A stretch of 64,000 bases of DNA from Blautia hansenii (GCF_013304445.1 NZ_JAAITA010000009.1:1-64000); one strand, 5' to 3'; shown: positions 7,806 through 16,398, numbered from the stretch's first letter. Numbers and translations are program-made. The notes: generated by a model not told the origin, from the letters alone.

Positions 7806-8684
7806 TTACTTTTTATTATCTGTCTCCAGGTTCAGAACAGAGGTGTGTACAACAGGCGTATCGCCGTCTTCCATGCTTTCGACATTGCAGTAAATGGAGT
7901 CTCCTTCTTTAAATTCGTAAAATTCCTGTACATTGTAGGGATACAAAATTGTCATGTCACTTTTGATGGTGACCGTGTCTCCTTTTTTCATATGGAAACC
8001 GTCGTAGCTGCCGTTACTGGTGACTTTGGCTTCTATGGTGCAGCTATCTAAAATAGAGGTGATTTCTGCATGAAGTTCATCGGAATCATTACTTTGGTAG
8101 GCCAGCGGAGAGGGCGTGGTTTCCAGCACAGATACAGCTTTTTTGGATACAGGCAGATATTGGACAATGAATTTGGAGTCTTCGGAGTATTTATAACTGA
8201 TTTCTCTGCTGTCCGTGTCCAGACTTCCCTCTGGCTGAAAGTAGGAATATGTGTCAAATTCTTTTTCTGTAACAGCGACCTGCACAGTCTTCTCATTTAA
8301 ATCAATACCTTCCATGGAATAAGTATATCCCAGAGAAATACCAAACAGGGTGTGCTTATTTTTGAAAAACTGTATTTGCGTGAGGGTTGTCTGCCGTGGG
8401 TTGGATTTTGCTGCAAAATCTCGGATTCCGCTGTAAAGGGAAAGCCCGCTGAGCAGCAGGACAGCCAGACTGCATACAAATGGAATGTAATGCTTTACAG
8501 CACTTTTCAGTCTGTTTCGCAGGAAAATCCAGTACAGTACAAAGAGCAGGGTGATGGCCAGGGCTGCCCAGAAACAGATGTAGTAGGAGCAGGGAGCGGC
8601 TGTGGTCTGATAAAAGTGAATCAGGACAAATCCGTCAAAAAGCAGCAGGACTGCCATAAAAAGAAAGAAAAAGTATTTTTTCAT
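7806..8684 (-). CDS. membrane-anchored protein of unknown function
   Basis: 292 residues from ATG 8684, preceded by GGAGG. Three hydrophobic segments occupy about 5-23, 32-50 and 61-80, followed by an extracytoplasmic region of about 200 residues rich in beta-type sequence and acidic residues (for example HAEITSILDSC, KKGDTVTIKSDMTILYPYNV). I do not recognise the family. It lies 23 bases after the diguanylate cyclase gene on the same strand and may be cotranscribed with it. Confidence 0.6.
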   Translation of the reverse strand: MKKYFFFLFMAVLLLFDGFVLIHFYQTTAAPCSYYICFWAALAITLLFVLYWIFLRNRLKSAVKHYIPFVCSLAVLLLSGLSLYSGIRDFAAKSNPRQTTLTQIQFFKNKHTLFGISLGYTYSMEGIDLNEKTVQVAVTEKEFDTYSYFQPEGSLDTDSREISYKYSEDSKFIVQYLPVSKKAVSVLETTPSPLAYQSNDSDELHAEITSILDSCTIEAKVTSNGSYDGFHMKKGDTVTIKSDMTILYPYNVQEFYEFKEGDSIYCNVESMEDGDTPVVHTSVLNLETDNKK

Positions 8685-8707
8685 ATGTGAGAACCTCCGT
8701 ATGTATA

Positions 8708-10987
8708 TTATGGTTGTGCTTTCCAACCGTTTTTCTGCGTTTCTTTTACCTGATACAGAGCATGGTCTGCCTGGAAATAAAGCTGTTCGAAGCAGGTTCC
8801 GTGTTCCGGTACAGAGGCAATGCCAATGGAAGCGGAAATCGTTACCTTTTTGCCGTTTTCTTCACAGGTTCGGTAAAGCTGCATAACTAAATGATCGAAA
8901 ATAGGAGCCATATGCTCGAAATTGTGCGCGCCTGGCAGATATGCGGTAAACTCATCACCGCCAAGCCGGGCAATGATATCAGTTTTGCGAAAATGTTTCT
9001 GAAGAATCTGTGCGGTATCGTTTAAAATCCGGTCACCGTAAAGATGTCCGAAGGTATCGTTAATCTGCTTGAAATTATCCAAATCCAGAATGAGAAAGAG
9101 CCCGTTTTCGGGAGCGGTTTTGTCCGCCAGCAGCTGATTGATTTTCATTTTGGCTGTTCTGGCATTGTAAAGTCCGGTGAGGCCGTCACGCTCTGCCCTT
9201 TCCCTGAGCTCCAGTTCCTGCCGTTTTTCTGTATCAATGTCATTTAATAACAGAAGATAGGTGTCCTGGGCCTTGTTTAATTCCAGTTTATAGACTTCGC
9301 AGGAAGTCCAAAGAAGCTGTGTGTCCTGTATGAACAGAAATTCTGTCCGAATTTTTCTGTTTGCGGTGTTTAGTTCTTCTGCCAGGTATTCCCGGTGCAG
9401 AAAATGACGCATGATTTCCAGATAGTCTTCGGACACAAATGGAAAGATATATTTTTCTTTGTAGCTTTCAAAGGACAGGAATTCCGAAAGTTTTTCCTGG
9501 TTGATTTCCAGAATCTGATTCTTTTTCAACTGGAATTTGGCGCTGCTCCTGGCTTTTTCAAACAAAGCCTTTTGCAGCTGGTTCTGCAGCTGAATTTCCT
9601 GTTTCTGTATCATGTTTTCCGTCACATCCTCCAGAAGTCCTACGGTTCGCTGCTCCGTGTCATAGGCAGAATCTGTTTGTTTGGCAATTACCCGAAACCA
9701 GAAATCTCCGTTTTTCAGATGAAATTTCATGATTTTTCTGCTGAATCCCTGGTCTTTTACTTCCTGAATCAGTTGGTGGAAGTCTTTTAGGGAGGAGTCC
9801 TTCATAATTCCTGAGGTCCCCAGTGTTTCCAGTGCATTTTCTATCCGGCAGGGATGCAGGTTGGAATCGGGAAGAGAACCATGCATATTCAGAATGTCTT
9901 CTCTGGCCTTGTATTCAAACACCATGGTTTTGGAATATTCAATGGCAATTCGCAGCATGTGTTCATTTTTTATAGCTTCGTCGTGTTCAAACAGGATTCT
10001 GGCTCTTATTCTTTCCTGCATGCAGAGAACCAGTACCAATATGAGGGCCAGAAGGGCGGAAATCCAGAAAAACATCTGGTTTACCATATTTTGTACCTTG
10101 CGGCTTTCTGTAAGAATCGGTGTCTGTCGTATGGTTGAGTATAAATGCCAGTTATTGATGTCCAGAGGAACATAGTAGGACAACCGGATGTCTCCGTCAA
10201 CGGAAAATTCAAAATAACCACTTTTGTTATTCTGTATATTTTCCATAATTTCCTGGCGACTGCTTTTGAGAAAGGTATAGTTTTCCATTTCTTTCCACAC
10301 ATTTTTGTTATTCATCACAGCGTTGGAATTTTTGTGGCTGGTGATGTAGTTACCGTTGGAATCTACAATCTGCAGGTAAGCGTCCATGTTATCTGCGGTA
10401 TTTAAAATTGCAGAAATGGAGTCTTTATCGGTTATGCCGTATACAATACCGGCAATCGTGTTGTCTTTCGTGCGAACGGGAGCTGCCATTATCTGTACCT
10501 GAATGCCGGGTTCTGCCATAGAATCTATGACTTCTGAAACTGCAATCTGACCGGAGAGTGCCTGTATAAAATAGTCCCGTTCAGAAATATTCAAATGGCG
10601 GTCTTCGCTGTCTATGGCGTTTCCGTTCACATCGGCTATGCCCATATGGTCAAACAAATCCATGGAGTTAGCCGTATACAGTTTTTCTAAAGAGGCAGAA
10701 TCTGTGGTTGAAAAAGAATCCGGGAAAGAATCTGCCAGGTTCTGCAGACCGTTTACCCGTGTCAGGTAAAAGTTTTTGATGTAAAAGGCACTTTCCTGTG
10801 CTTTGTTCACAAGCAGTTCTTTTTTATCTTCTGTAATCAGTGAAGTGTAAGCGGCGTTGAATTTCCATAAAAGGAAAATGGCGAAAAGGAATAAAAAAAC
10901 AATCATGAAACTGTATCCCATGAAGAATTTTTTCAGGTGGTGTTTCCGCCCAAAACGCTTTTTCGCAAAGCTGATTAACGGTTTCAT
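8708..10987 (-). CDS. transmembrane sensor diguanylate cyclase (Cache-PAS-GGDEF)
   Basis: 759 residues. TM1 at about 22-44, an extracytoplasmic sensor of Cache type to about 300, TM2 near 300-320, a PAS-like region at about 340-580 and a GGDEF domain at the C-terminus. The active site GGDEF is intact (676-680) and the inhibitory I-site RxxD (RKTD, 667-670) lies at the normal distance, so a working, feedback-inhibited cyclic di-GMP synthase is expected. The DGLTGLYNAR and LDLDNFKQINDTFGH motifs are also present. AAAGGAG precedes ATG 10987. Confidence 0.92.
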   Translation of the reverse strand: MKPLISFAKKRFGRKHHLKKFFMGYSFMIVFLFLFAIFLLWKFNAAYTSLITEDKKELLVNKAQESAFYIKNFYLTRVNGLQNLADSFPDSFSTTDSASLEKLYTANSMDLFDHMGIADVNGNAIDSEDRHLNISERDYFIQALSGQIAVSEVIDSMAEPGIQVQIMAAPVRTKDNTIAGIVYGITDKDSISAILNTADNMDAYLQIVDSNGNYITSHKNSNAVMNNKNVWKEMENYTFLKSSRQEIMENIQNNKSGYFEFSVDGDIRLSYYVPLDINNWHLYSTIRQTPILTESRKVQNMVNQMFFWISALLALILVLVLCMQERIRARILFEHDEAIKNEHMLRIAIEYSKTMVFEYKAREDILNMHGSLPDSNLHPCRIENALETLGTSGIMKDSSLKDFHQLIQEVKDQGFSRKIMKFHLKNGDFWFRVIAKQTDSAYDTEQRTVGLLEDVTENMIQKQEIQLQNQLQKALFEKARSSAKFQLKKNQILEINQEKLSEFLSFESYKEKYIFPFVSEDYLEIMRHFLHREYLAEELNTANRKIRTEFLFIQDTQLLWTSCEVYKLELNKAQDTYLLLLNDIDTEKRQELELRERAERDGLTGLYNARTAKMKINQLLADKTAPENGLFLILDLDNFKQINDTFGHLYGDRILNDTAQILQKHFRKTDIIARLGGDEFTAYLPGAHNFEHMAPIFDHLVMQLYRTCEENGKKVTISASIGIASVPEHGTCFEQLYFQADHALYQVKETQKNGWKAQP

Positions 10988-11066
10988 AGAAATCTCCTTT
11001 GGATATGAACAAATAGTGATAAAAATATTTTATCATGAAAGCGTGGGGAAAGCTATGGTTTTGTAT

Positions 11067-11095
11067 GTATAAGTTTTCATATTCCGGCAATCCTA
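11067..11095 (+). promoter_or_regulatory. candidate sporulation (sigma-F-like) promoter
   Basis: GTATA (11067-11071) and GGCAATCCTA (11086-11095) resemble the sigma-F pattern with one deviation and a slightly short spacer of 14. A TATAAT at 11094 is an alternative housekeeping -10. The downstream gene is SpoIIQ-like, and spoIIQ is a sigma-F gene in Bacillus, so the reading is plausible but unproven. Confidence 0.3.
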
Positions 11096-11152
11096 TAATT
11101 GAAATCAAGAAAAGGGGCAGAAGTGTTCCAATTATAGGCAGAGGTGAAGAAT

Positions 11153-11911
11153 ATGAGTAAAAAAGGGAAAATTCGTGCAGCCCTGGGAGGGTTATTGGCA
11201 CTGACACTGGTAGTTACCTGTGTGGCTGTGTATCAGTCCGGGAGTAAGAGCACGCCGAATGAGAAAGAATTTGTTAAAGAGGACGAGAAGGATTCTGTTG
11301 ACGAGGCAATAAAGACAGAAGAGAGGGAAGAAGAGGAAACGGAAGATGCAAATACTTCTGATGTAGAAGGAACAAAAGCAGTGGAAGAAGAGAAAACACC
11401 GGAAGAGGAAATTGCTGATACAGAAGTACAGGCAGCAGAGGATGCGGCAGCAGAGGCACAGAACCAGGCCGGAGTGGCAGCAGCGCCGGATGTGAACTTT
11501 ACGGAAAGCTCCCTTATGGAGTGGCCGGTAAACGGACAGGTTGTGTTGGATTATAATATGGACAATACGGTGTATTTTCCTACTTTAAATGTGTATAAAC
11601 TGAATCCGGCTGTAGCAATTTCAGCTGAGGTAGGTTCTCCGGTGGCAGCAGTGGCCAACGGAAAAATTGTATCTGTGACGGAAAATGAGGAAACGGGCAC
11701 AACGGTGACAGTAGATATGGGAAATGGCTATCAGGCTGTATATGGACAGTTGAAGGATGTGCCGTTTCAGGCAGAAGAATATGTGACAGCGGGAGCAGCT
11801 CTCGGATATATTAATGAGCCTACGAAATATTATACGAAAGAAGGCGCAAATCTTTACTTTGCACTCAGCAAGGACGGAGTACCTTTGGATCCAATGGAAT
11901 ATTTGCCGTGA
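11153..11911 (+). CDS. SpoIIQ-like M23 (LytM) protein, catalytically degenerate
   Basis: 252 residues from ATG 11153 (GAGGTG six bases upstream; GTG 11144 is the alternative start). Layout: one TM segment at about 9-27, a very acidic low-complexity linker at about 35-115, then a LytM/M23 fold from MEWPVNGQVVLDYN to the end (GVPLDPMEYLP). The metal ligands are replaced: NPAVAISAE stands where HxGxDI is expected and NLYFAL where HLHFE is expected. It is thus likely a structural partner such as SpoIIQ, which docks SpoIIIAH during engulfment. The sporulation role is inference. Confidence 0.75.
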   Translation: MSKKGKIRAALGGLLALTLVVTCVAVYQSGSKSTPNEKEFVKEDEKDSVDEAIKTEEREEEETEDANTSDVEGTKAVEEEKTPEEEIADTEVQAAEDAAAEAQNQAGVAAAPDVNFTESSLMEWPVNGQVVLDYNMDNTVYFPTLNVYKLNPAVAISAEVGSPVAAVANGKIVSVTENEETGTTVTVDMGNGYQAVYGQLKDVPFQAEEYVTAGAALGYINEPTKYYTKEGANLYFALSKDGVPLDPMEYLP

Positions 11912-11915
11912 ATGG

Positions 11916-11948
11916 AAGACAGCCAATTGGGAGATTGGCTGTCTTTTG
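11916..11948 (+). terminator. terminator of the SpoIIQ-like gene
   Basis: Stem AAGACAGCCAAT/ATTGGCTGTCTT with a short loop, followed by TTTTGGGG. It begins five bases past the stop codon. Confidence 0.85.
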
Positions 11949-12179
11949 GGGCAGAAATCATTCACAAATACCACCCGGGAGAGTATAATAAAGTATGCGA
12001 AAGATAATTCGCAGCCGATTTATATTCCTACAGTCTTTATTTTGAGAGGCACAGCCTCAAGTATGGTTGAAATACTTCTTAATCGGCAGCTTTATATAGA
12101 GGGCGTCCTGTTTGGCTTTGCGGAGCAGATGAGGCGTCCGCTACATAGTTTTACAGAAAAGCAGAAGGGAAGAGGCAAG

Positions 12180-12455
12180 TTGAATTATACATATATTGTA
12201 AAATGTAGTGATGGAACATTTTATACGGGATGGACAAACTGTCTGGAAAAAAGAATTGCCTGCCATAATGCAGGAAAAGGGGCAAAATATACGAAAGTGC
12301 GGCTTCCGGTGGAACTGGTGTATTATGAAGAATTTCCTACGAAGCAAGAGGCCATGAGCAGGGAAGCAGGTATCAAAAAATTGAGCAGAAGTAAGAAGAC
12401 AGCGCTGATAGAACAATTTCAAATGTGGGAAAAAAGTGAAAAACAGAGTTTATAA
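12180..12455 (+). CDS. GIY-YIG endonuclease-domain protein (UPF0213/YhbQ type)
   Basis: 91 residues from TTG 12180, preceded by GAAGAGG at good spacing; this start gives the normal length of the family. The GIY-YIG core reads YTYIVKCSDGTFYTGWT, followed by the conserved Arg (RIACHNAGKGAKYT) and EAMSREAGIKKLSR. Small proteins of this type are stand-alone GIY-YIG nucleases with poorly known roles. The open frame reaches back to 11814 but the upstream part does not look like protein. I see nothing in 11950-12179. Confidence 0.85.
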   Translation: MNYTYIVKCSDGTFYTGWTNCLEKRIACHNAGKGAKYTKVRLPVELVYYEEFPTKQEAMSREAGIKKLSRSKKTALIEQFQMWEKSEKQSL

Positions 12456-12680
12456 AAATCGTGGAAAAATGGTAGCAATCATGAAGAAGCTGTGCTACAA
12501 TATCCTCAAAGCATTATATATTTCCAATATTCTAATAGGTCTATTGCGGCGTTCTGCCGTGTCTGAAAATCTGACAGCATATCAAAGGAAAATCTCAATG
12601 CTTTTATTCACAGAAAACAGGAACAAATGCAGAGAGGTGGAACAAAGATGTGCGGGGGCGGAGGATTAGCATGGCTTACA

Positions 12681-12720
12681 GTGTCTGTATGGGACACCTC
12701 CTGCGAAGGAAAGAGGAGGT
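12681..12720 (+). promoter_or_regulatory. ribosome site inside a hairpin, with an alternative stem
   Basis: ACCTCCT (12696-12702) can pair with AGGAGGT (12714-12720), hiding the ribosome binding site of the gene at 12730. A competing stem GTGTC/GACAC (12681-12685/12693-12697) would free it. This could limit translation or act as a switch. The rest of 12456-12729 holds nothing I can identify. Confidence 0.45.
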
Positions 12721-12729
12721 ATTTATCTT

Positions 12730-13455
12730 ATGAAAACAAGAGAAACGATTCCGAGCAGAACGTATAAGGCTACGGTATTCGCCATGCTGTTTCAGGACAA
12801 AGAGCATTTACTGGAACTTTATAATGCAGTCAGCGGGAAACATTACACAGACCCGGAAATGCTGGAGATTAATACACTGGAGAACGCCATTTACATGGCA
12901 ATGAAAAACGACCTTTCTTTTATCATAGACGCCCGGTTGTCTTTGTATGAGCACCAGTCCACCTACAGCCCGAATCTGCCCTTCCGGTTTCTGCTGTATA
13001 TTGCGAATCTGTTTTCGTCTATGACAAAGGACGCCAATTTATATGGAACGAAGCCTATAGAACTGCCGTCACCGCGTTTTATAGTGTTTTACAATGGTCT
13101 GGAGGAACAGCCTGACAGGAAAATCTTAAGACTGTCTGATTTGTATACCATAAAAGAAGAGTGTATAAGGGAAGGGATACTGAAAGAATTTCTGGAGAAG
13201 AATCGAGCGGAGGCAAAGAACATGAGTATATTTGAGTATGACCAGGAAAAGCATATGAGGCAGGAGAGGGAAGAGGCCTGGGAAGAAGGGAATAGGGAAG
13301 GACTTGCAAAGGGGAGAAGAAATATGCTCTGTGAATTGATACAGAATCATGTACAAAGAGGAAAAAGTAGGGCAGAAATCGCAGAAGGATTGGGATTGCC
13401 GGAAGAGGTTATTGAGGAGATTTTACAAGATTTAGACGATTCTTTATCTGAGTAA
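12730..13455 (+). pseudogene. Rpn-family PD-(D/E)XK nuclease-like protein with internal deletion
   Basis: 241 residues. The N-terminus (SRTYKATVFAMLF...DARLSLYEHQS...PFRFLLYIANL) is the Rpn/YhgA-like recombination-promoting nuclease fold, with the D-x(n)-E-x-Q active site motif intact. The C-terminus (AEAKNMSIFEYDQEKHMRQEREEAWEEGNREG) is the usual charged tail. Between them LYTIKEECIREGILKEF joins two parts that in relatives I recall are separated by about 50 residues. The deletion is in frame, so a shortened protein may be made. Function of the family: DNA cleavage, often associated with transposition. Confidence 0.7.
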
Positions 13456-13461
13456 AAAAAA

Positions 13462-13508
13462 CAAAAGAAGAAGTTTGTGTGTGGAACATAACGCAACTTC
13501 TTCTTTTG
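13462..13508. terminator. bidirectional terminator between the Rpn gene and nagA
   Basis: Fourteen-pair stem CAAAAGAAGAAGTT/AACTTCTTCTTTTG between convergent genes. The A- and T-rich arms suit both directions. Confidence 0.8.
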
Positions 13509-13548
13509 CTCTATTCGTTATAAAGGGGAGTATAATCCGTGTATTCTT

Positions 13549-14652
13549 TTAAATCACCTGTTTAATCTCATAATTTTCATCAACCAGCACCATATCCGCA
13601 AATTTTCCCGGTGTAAGAGAACCGACTTTATCGTATACTCCAATGCTTTTTGCAGGATTTCTGGTTGCGGCAAAGATTGCAGCAGCCTCGGAAATACCAA
13701 ACTTCATAGCATTTTTCATACAGTCGAAAAGATTGGTAGCCGAGCCTGCCAAGGTACCGTCAGCCAGTGCGGCAAAATGGTCTTTCATAGTGACTTCCTG
13801 TCCTCCCAGTTCATATTTGCCGTTTGGCATGCCAGTGGCCATCATGGAATCACTGATAAGGACAACTCTTTCTTCACCGAACATTTTAAAAGTCGTGCGG
13901 ATAGTTGACGGATGAATGTGGAATCCATCACAGATAAGTTCTACCATACAGTCCGGCGTATCACAGGCAGCCCCTACAACCCCCGGGTCTCTGTGGGCGA
14001 AAGGAGGCATGGCATTGTACAGATGAGTGACATGTTTTGCACCCAAGTCCATAGCTTTTTTCGCACAATCGTAGTTAGCTGTGGTATGTCCAATGGAAAC
14101 CATAACTTCGTCTTTCACTTCCTCAATAAATTCAAAGGCATTATCCACATTTGGGGCAAGAGTGACAAGTTTTATCTGATTTCCGGACGCTTCGTTGCAC
14201 TTACGGAAAAAGGAAGCATCCGGAACACGGATATAATCACCGGCCTGAGCGCCTTTCTTTTTAATATCAATCAGCGGTCCTTCCATATTGACGCCGATAA
14301 TGCGGGACAGTTCCGGGCTTTCGTCTATTTTAGCAGCAGTTGCAAAAATATCAAGCAGTTTTTCTTTTGCAAGAGTCATAGAGGTGGGACAGTAAGAGGT
14401 AACGCCGTGTTCCTTTTCATACTGCAATATTACTTTTAAGCCTTCGGGGTCTGCGTCGCAAAAATCATGGCCAAAAGCGCCGTGGCTGTGTACATCTACC
14501 AGACCGGGAATGACTTTCAAACCGGAAGCGTCTACTTCTGTTTTATCTGTTATTTCTGCTTCGGATGCGGCAATTTTGCCGTTTTCTACATATAAATCTT
14601 GTTGACGGAAAGTTCCGTCCTCCTGGAAGACCAGGCCGTTTTTAATAATCAT
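13549..14652 (-). CDS. nagA: N-acetylglucosamine-6-phosphate deacetylase
   Basis: 367 residues, typical length. The enzyme removes acetate from GlcNAc-6-P to give glucosamine-6-P in the cytoplasm. Family motifs: GLVDVHSHGAFGHDF (metal-binding HxH), NMEGPLI, SIGHTTANYD, HLYNAMPPF, LICDGFHIHP and SDSMMATGMPNGKYELGG. GAAGGAGAAGG precedes the ATG. It is transcribed away from the ROK/RpiR genes. Three TGAAA-N4-TTTCA sites lie in the shared upstream region, so regulation by the neighbouring RpiR protein is likely. No nagB is present beside it. Confidence 0.95.
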   Translation of the reverse strand: MIIKNGLVFQEDGTFRQQDLYVENGKIAASEAEITDKTEVDASGLKVIPGLVDVHSHGAFGHDFCDADPEGLKVILQYEKEHGVTSYCPTSMTLAKEKLLDIFATAAKIDESPELSRIIGVNMEGPLIDIKKKGAQAGDYIRVPDASFFRKCNEASGNQIKLVTLAPNVDNAFEFIEEVKDEVMVSIGHTTANYDCAKKAMDLGAKHVTHLYNAMPPFAHRDPGVVGAACDTPDCMVELICDGFHIHPSTIRTTFKMFGEERVVLISDSMMATGMPNGKYELGGQEVTMKDHFAALADGTLAGSATNLFDCMKNAMKFGISEAAAIFAATRNPAKSIGVYDKVGSLTPGKFADMVLVDENYEIKQVI

Positions 14653-14700
14653 GATACCTTCTCCTTCTATTTGGTTTAAATGTAAAATTCGTTTGTTTCC

Positions 14701-14729
14701 ATTATAATTCCTGAAAGAAATTAATTCAA
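14701..14729 (-). promoter_or_regulatory. nagA promoter
   Basis: On the minus strand TTGAAT, a 17-base spacer and TATAAT. The -10 lies about 50 bases before the nagA start. Confidence 0.8.
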
Positions 14730-14745
14730 TGAATACTTAAAAAAG

Positions 14746-14759
14746 TGAAAGAACTTTCA
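14746..14759. promoter_or_regulatory. operator site TGAAA-N4-TTTCA (1 of 3)
   Basis: TGAAAGAACTTTCA, a perfect palindrome except for its core, seventeen bases upstream of the nagA -35 box. It has the same outer bases as the sites at 14829 and 14859. Confidence 0.65.
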
Positions 14760-14828
14760 AGTGCTGTGCAGATTATTAAAAAATACAGCTTAAAAAAAGT
14801 GTTAAATTGGATAAAATGACAAATGGTA

Positions 14829-14842
14829 TGAAAAGTGTTTCA
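14829..14842. promoter_or_regulatory. operator site TGAAA-N4-TTTCA (2 of 3)
   Basis: TGAAAAGTGTTTCA, exactly 30 bases (about three helical turns) from the third site. Confidence 0.65.
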
Positions 14843-14857
14843 AAATTTTATAAAATA

Positions 14858-14885
14858 TTGAAAAACGTTTCAGAGGTGTTATACT
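14858..14885 (+). promoter_or_regulatory. promoter of the ROK/rpiR transcript
   Basis: TTGAAA (14858-14863), 16-base spacer, TATACT (14880-14885). It is followed by AAAGGAG and the ATG at 14922. Confidence 0.7.
14859..14872. promoter_or_regulatory. operator site TGAAA-N4-TTTCA (3 of 3)
   Basis: TGAAAAACGTTTCA. It overlaps the -35 of the rightward promoter, so binding should repress. Half-sites of this kind are known for RpiR-family regulators; a CcpA cre site would need CG one base to the left, so it fits less well. Confidence 0.65.
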
Positions 14886-14921
14886 AAGTTCCAGAAAAGC
14901 GCAAGCAGAAAGGAGAGCATT

Positions 14922-15541
14922 ATGGAACAGAAATTAAAAAGACATTGGAGGAGCGGTTTCATCTGCCTTGTGAGGTGGAAAATGACGTAAACTGTGCAGG
15001 ACTGGCGGAGCATTTTAGCGGCGCCTCAAAGGGCAGTAAAATCAGTGTCTGCCTGACTGTGGGGACCGGCATCGGAGGGGCCATTCTCATAGACGGCAAG
15101 GTGTTCCATGGTTTTTCCGGAAGCGGCTGCGAGGTGGGCTATATGCACCTGCCGGGAGGAGCGTTTCAGGATATGGGCGCCAGCAGTATTCTGGTGAAGA
15201 AAACGGCAGAGTACAAGCGCATAGCCCCGGAAAGCATTGATGGAAAATATGTGTTTGAACATGCAAAAAAGGGGGATACGGACTGTATTCGTGCCATTGA
15301 GGAAATGTGTGAGGTACTGGGAATGGGAATTTTCAATATCTGCTATGTGGTAAATCCTGAAGTTGTGGTATTAGGCGGCGGTATTATGGCTCAAAAAGAG
15401 TATTTGAAGGATAGACTCCGAAAGAGCCTGGACAAGTATCTGATACCTTCTGTGGCACAGAACACCCGTCTGGAATTTGCCAGGAACCAGAATCAGGCAG
15501 GTATGCTGGGAGCGTTCTGCCATTTTAAAGAAAGGCATTAG
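14922..15541 (+). pseudogene. ROK family sugar kinase, N-terminus missing
   Basis: The frame from about 14921 reads YGTEIKKTLEERFHLPCEVENDVN and continues with TVGTGIGGAILIDGKVFHG, the ExGYMHLPGG region and VVVLGGGIMAQ, all typical of ROK kinases. The first hundred or so residues, including the ATP-binding DxGGT motif, are absent. A good ribosome site and ATG (14922) exist upstream, but in another frame that stops at codon 24; the TTG at 14945 has no ribosome site. A deletion that joined the original leader to the distal half explains this. N-acetylhexosamine or glucose was the probable substrate class. Confidence 0.8.
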
Positions 15542-15576
15542 TCAAAAATCTTTGCAGAAGAAAACAGGGAGGCAGT

Positions 15577-16398
15577 ATGGAAGAATACGAAAAAAATATC
15601 GTTCCTCACATTGAGGCCATTTATGAAAATTTTACACCGCTGGAAAAGACGATAGCGGATTTCTTTATTCACAATGAAGAGAAACTAGATTTGTCGTCAA
15701 AAAATGTATCCAAAAGGCTGTTTGTTTCAGAAGCATCTCTGTCACGGTTTGCAAAGAAATGCGGATATAAGGGGTATCGGGAGTTTATTTTCTGCTATGA
15801 GCAGGGAGGGACAGTTGTGAGCCGCAAGCCTGCAAGCGACCAGATTAAGATGGTACTCAACGATTATCAGGAGCTTTTAAACAAGAGTTATTCGCTGATG
15901 GATGAGAACCAGATTGGGCGGATTGTGGACATTATTTCTGAGAAAAAGCGGATTTATGTGTATGGAAAGGGAAGTTCCGGGCTGGCTGCCCTGGAGATGA
16001 AGCTGCGTTTTATGCGTATCGGCGTCACCATTGAGGCCATTACAGATGTGGATATTATGAAAATGAACTCGGTGCTTTTGGATGGGGAATGTGCGGCTAT
16101 CGGAATCAGTGTCAGCGGCAGGACAGAAGCTGTGATACATTCTTTGCAGTCGGCAAAGAAGTGCGGGGCGGCAGTGATTCTTATGACTTCCCATATTGAG
16201 AAAAAGTTTCAGAACTTTTGTGATGAAATTATGCTTTTTGCCGTAAAGGCCAATCTGGAAAAGGGCAAAGCCATTTCTCCCCAGTTTCCCATACTGGTTA
16301 TGGTGGATATTATCTATTCCCGTATGCTGCGAATGGATGACTTTCGGAGGGAAACGCTGCACGAATATACATTGGAAGTACTGGAAAGGGATTCTTAG
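15577..16398 (+). CDS. MurR/RpiR family transcriptional regulator
   Basis: 273 residues. N-terminal HTH_6 domain (FTPLEKTIADFFIHNEEKL...VSEASLSRFAKKCGYKGYREF) followed by a SIS sugar-phosphate isomerase-like domain (IYVYGKGSSGLAALEMKLRFMRIG, GISVSGRTEAVI), which binds phosphosugar effectors. It is likely the regulator of the nagA/ROK region through the TGAAA-N4-TTTCA sites. The gene ends in a hairpin shared with the convergent lacI gene, and the final four codons (ERDS) lie in it. Confidence 0.9.
   Translation: MEEYEKNIVPHIEAIYENFTPLEKTIADFFIHNEEKLDLSSKNVSKRLFVSEASLSRFAKKCGYKGYREFIFCYEQGGTVVSRKPASDQIKMVLNDYQELLNKSYSLMDENQIGRIVDIISEKKRIYVYGKGSSGLAALEMKLRFMRIGVTIEAITDVDIMKMNSVLLDGECAAIGISVSGRTEAVIHSLQSAKKCGAAVILMTSHIEKKFQNFCDEIMLFAVKANLEKGKAISPQFPILVMVDIIYSRMLRMDDFRRETLHEYTLEVLERDS

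Noticed and set aside
12436-12669. 77-codon open frame upstream of the Rpn gene
   Set aside because: It overlaps the GIY-YIG gene end and has no ribosome site or family resemblance.
14829-14872. CcpA cre sites upstream of the ROK gene
   Set aside because: The palindromes have TGAAA/TTTCA arms, but the central CG is absent or shifted by one base, so an RpiR-type operator fits better.
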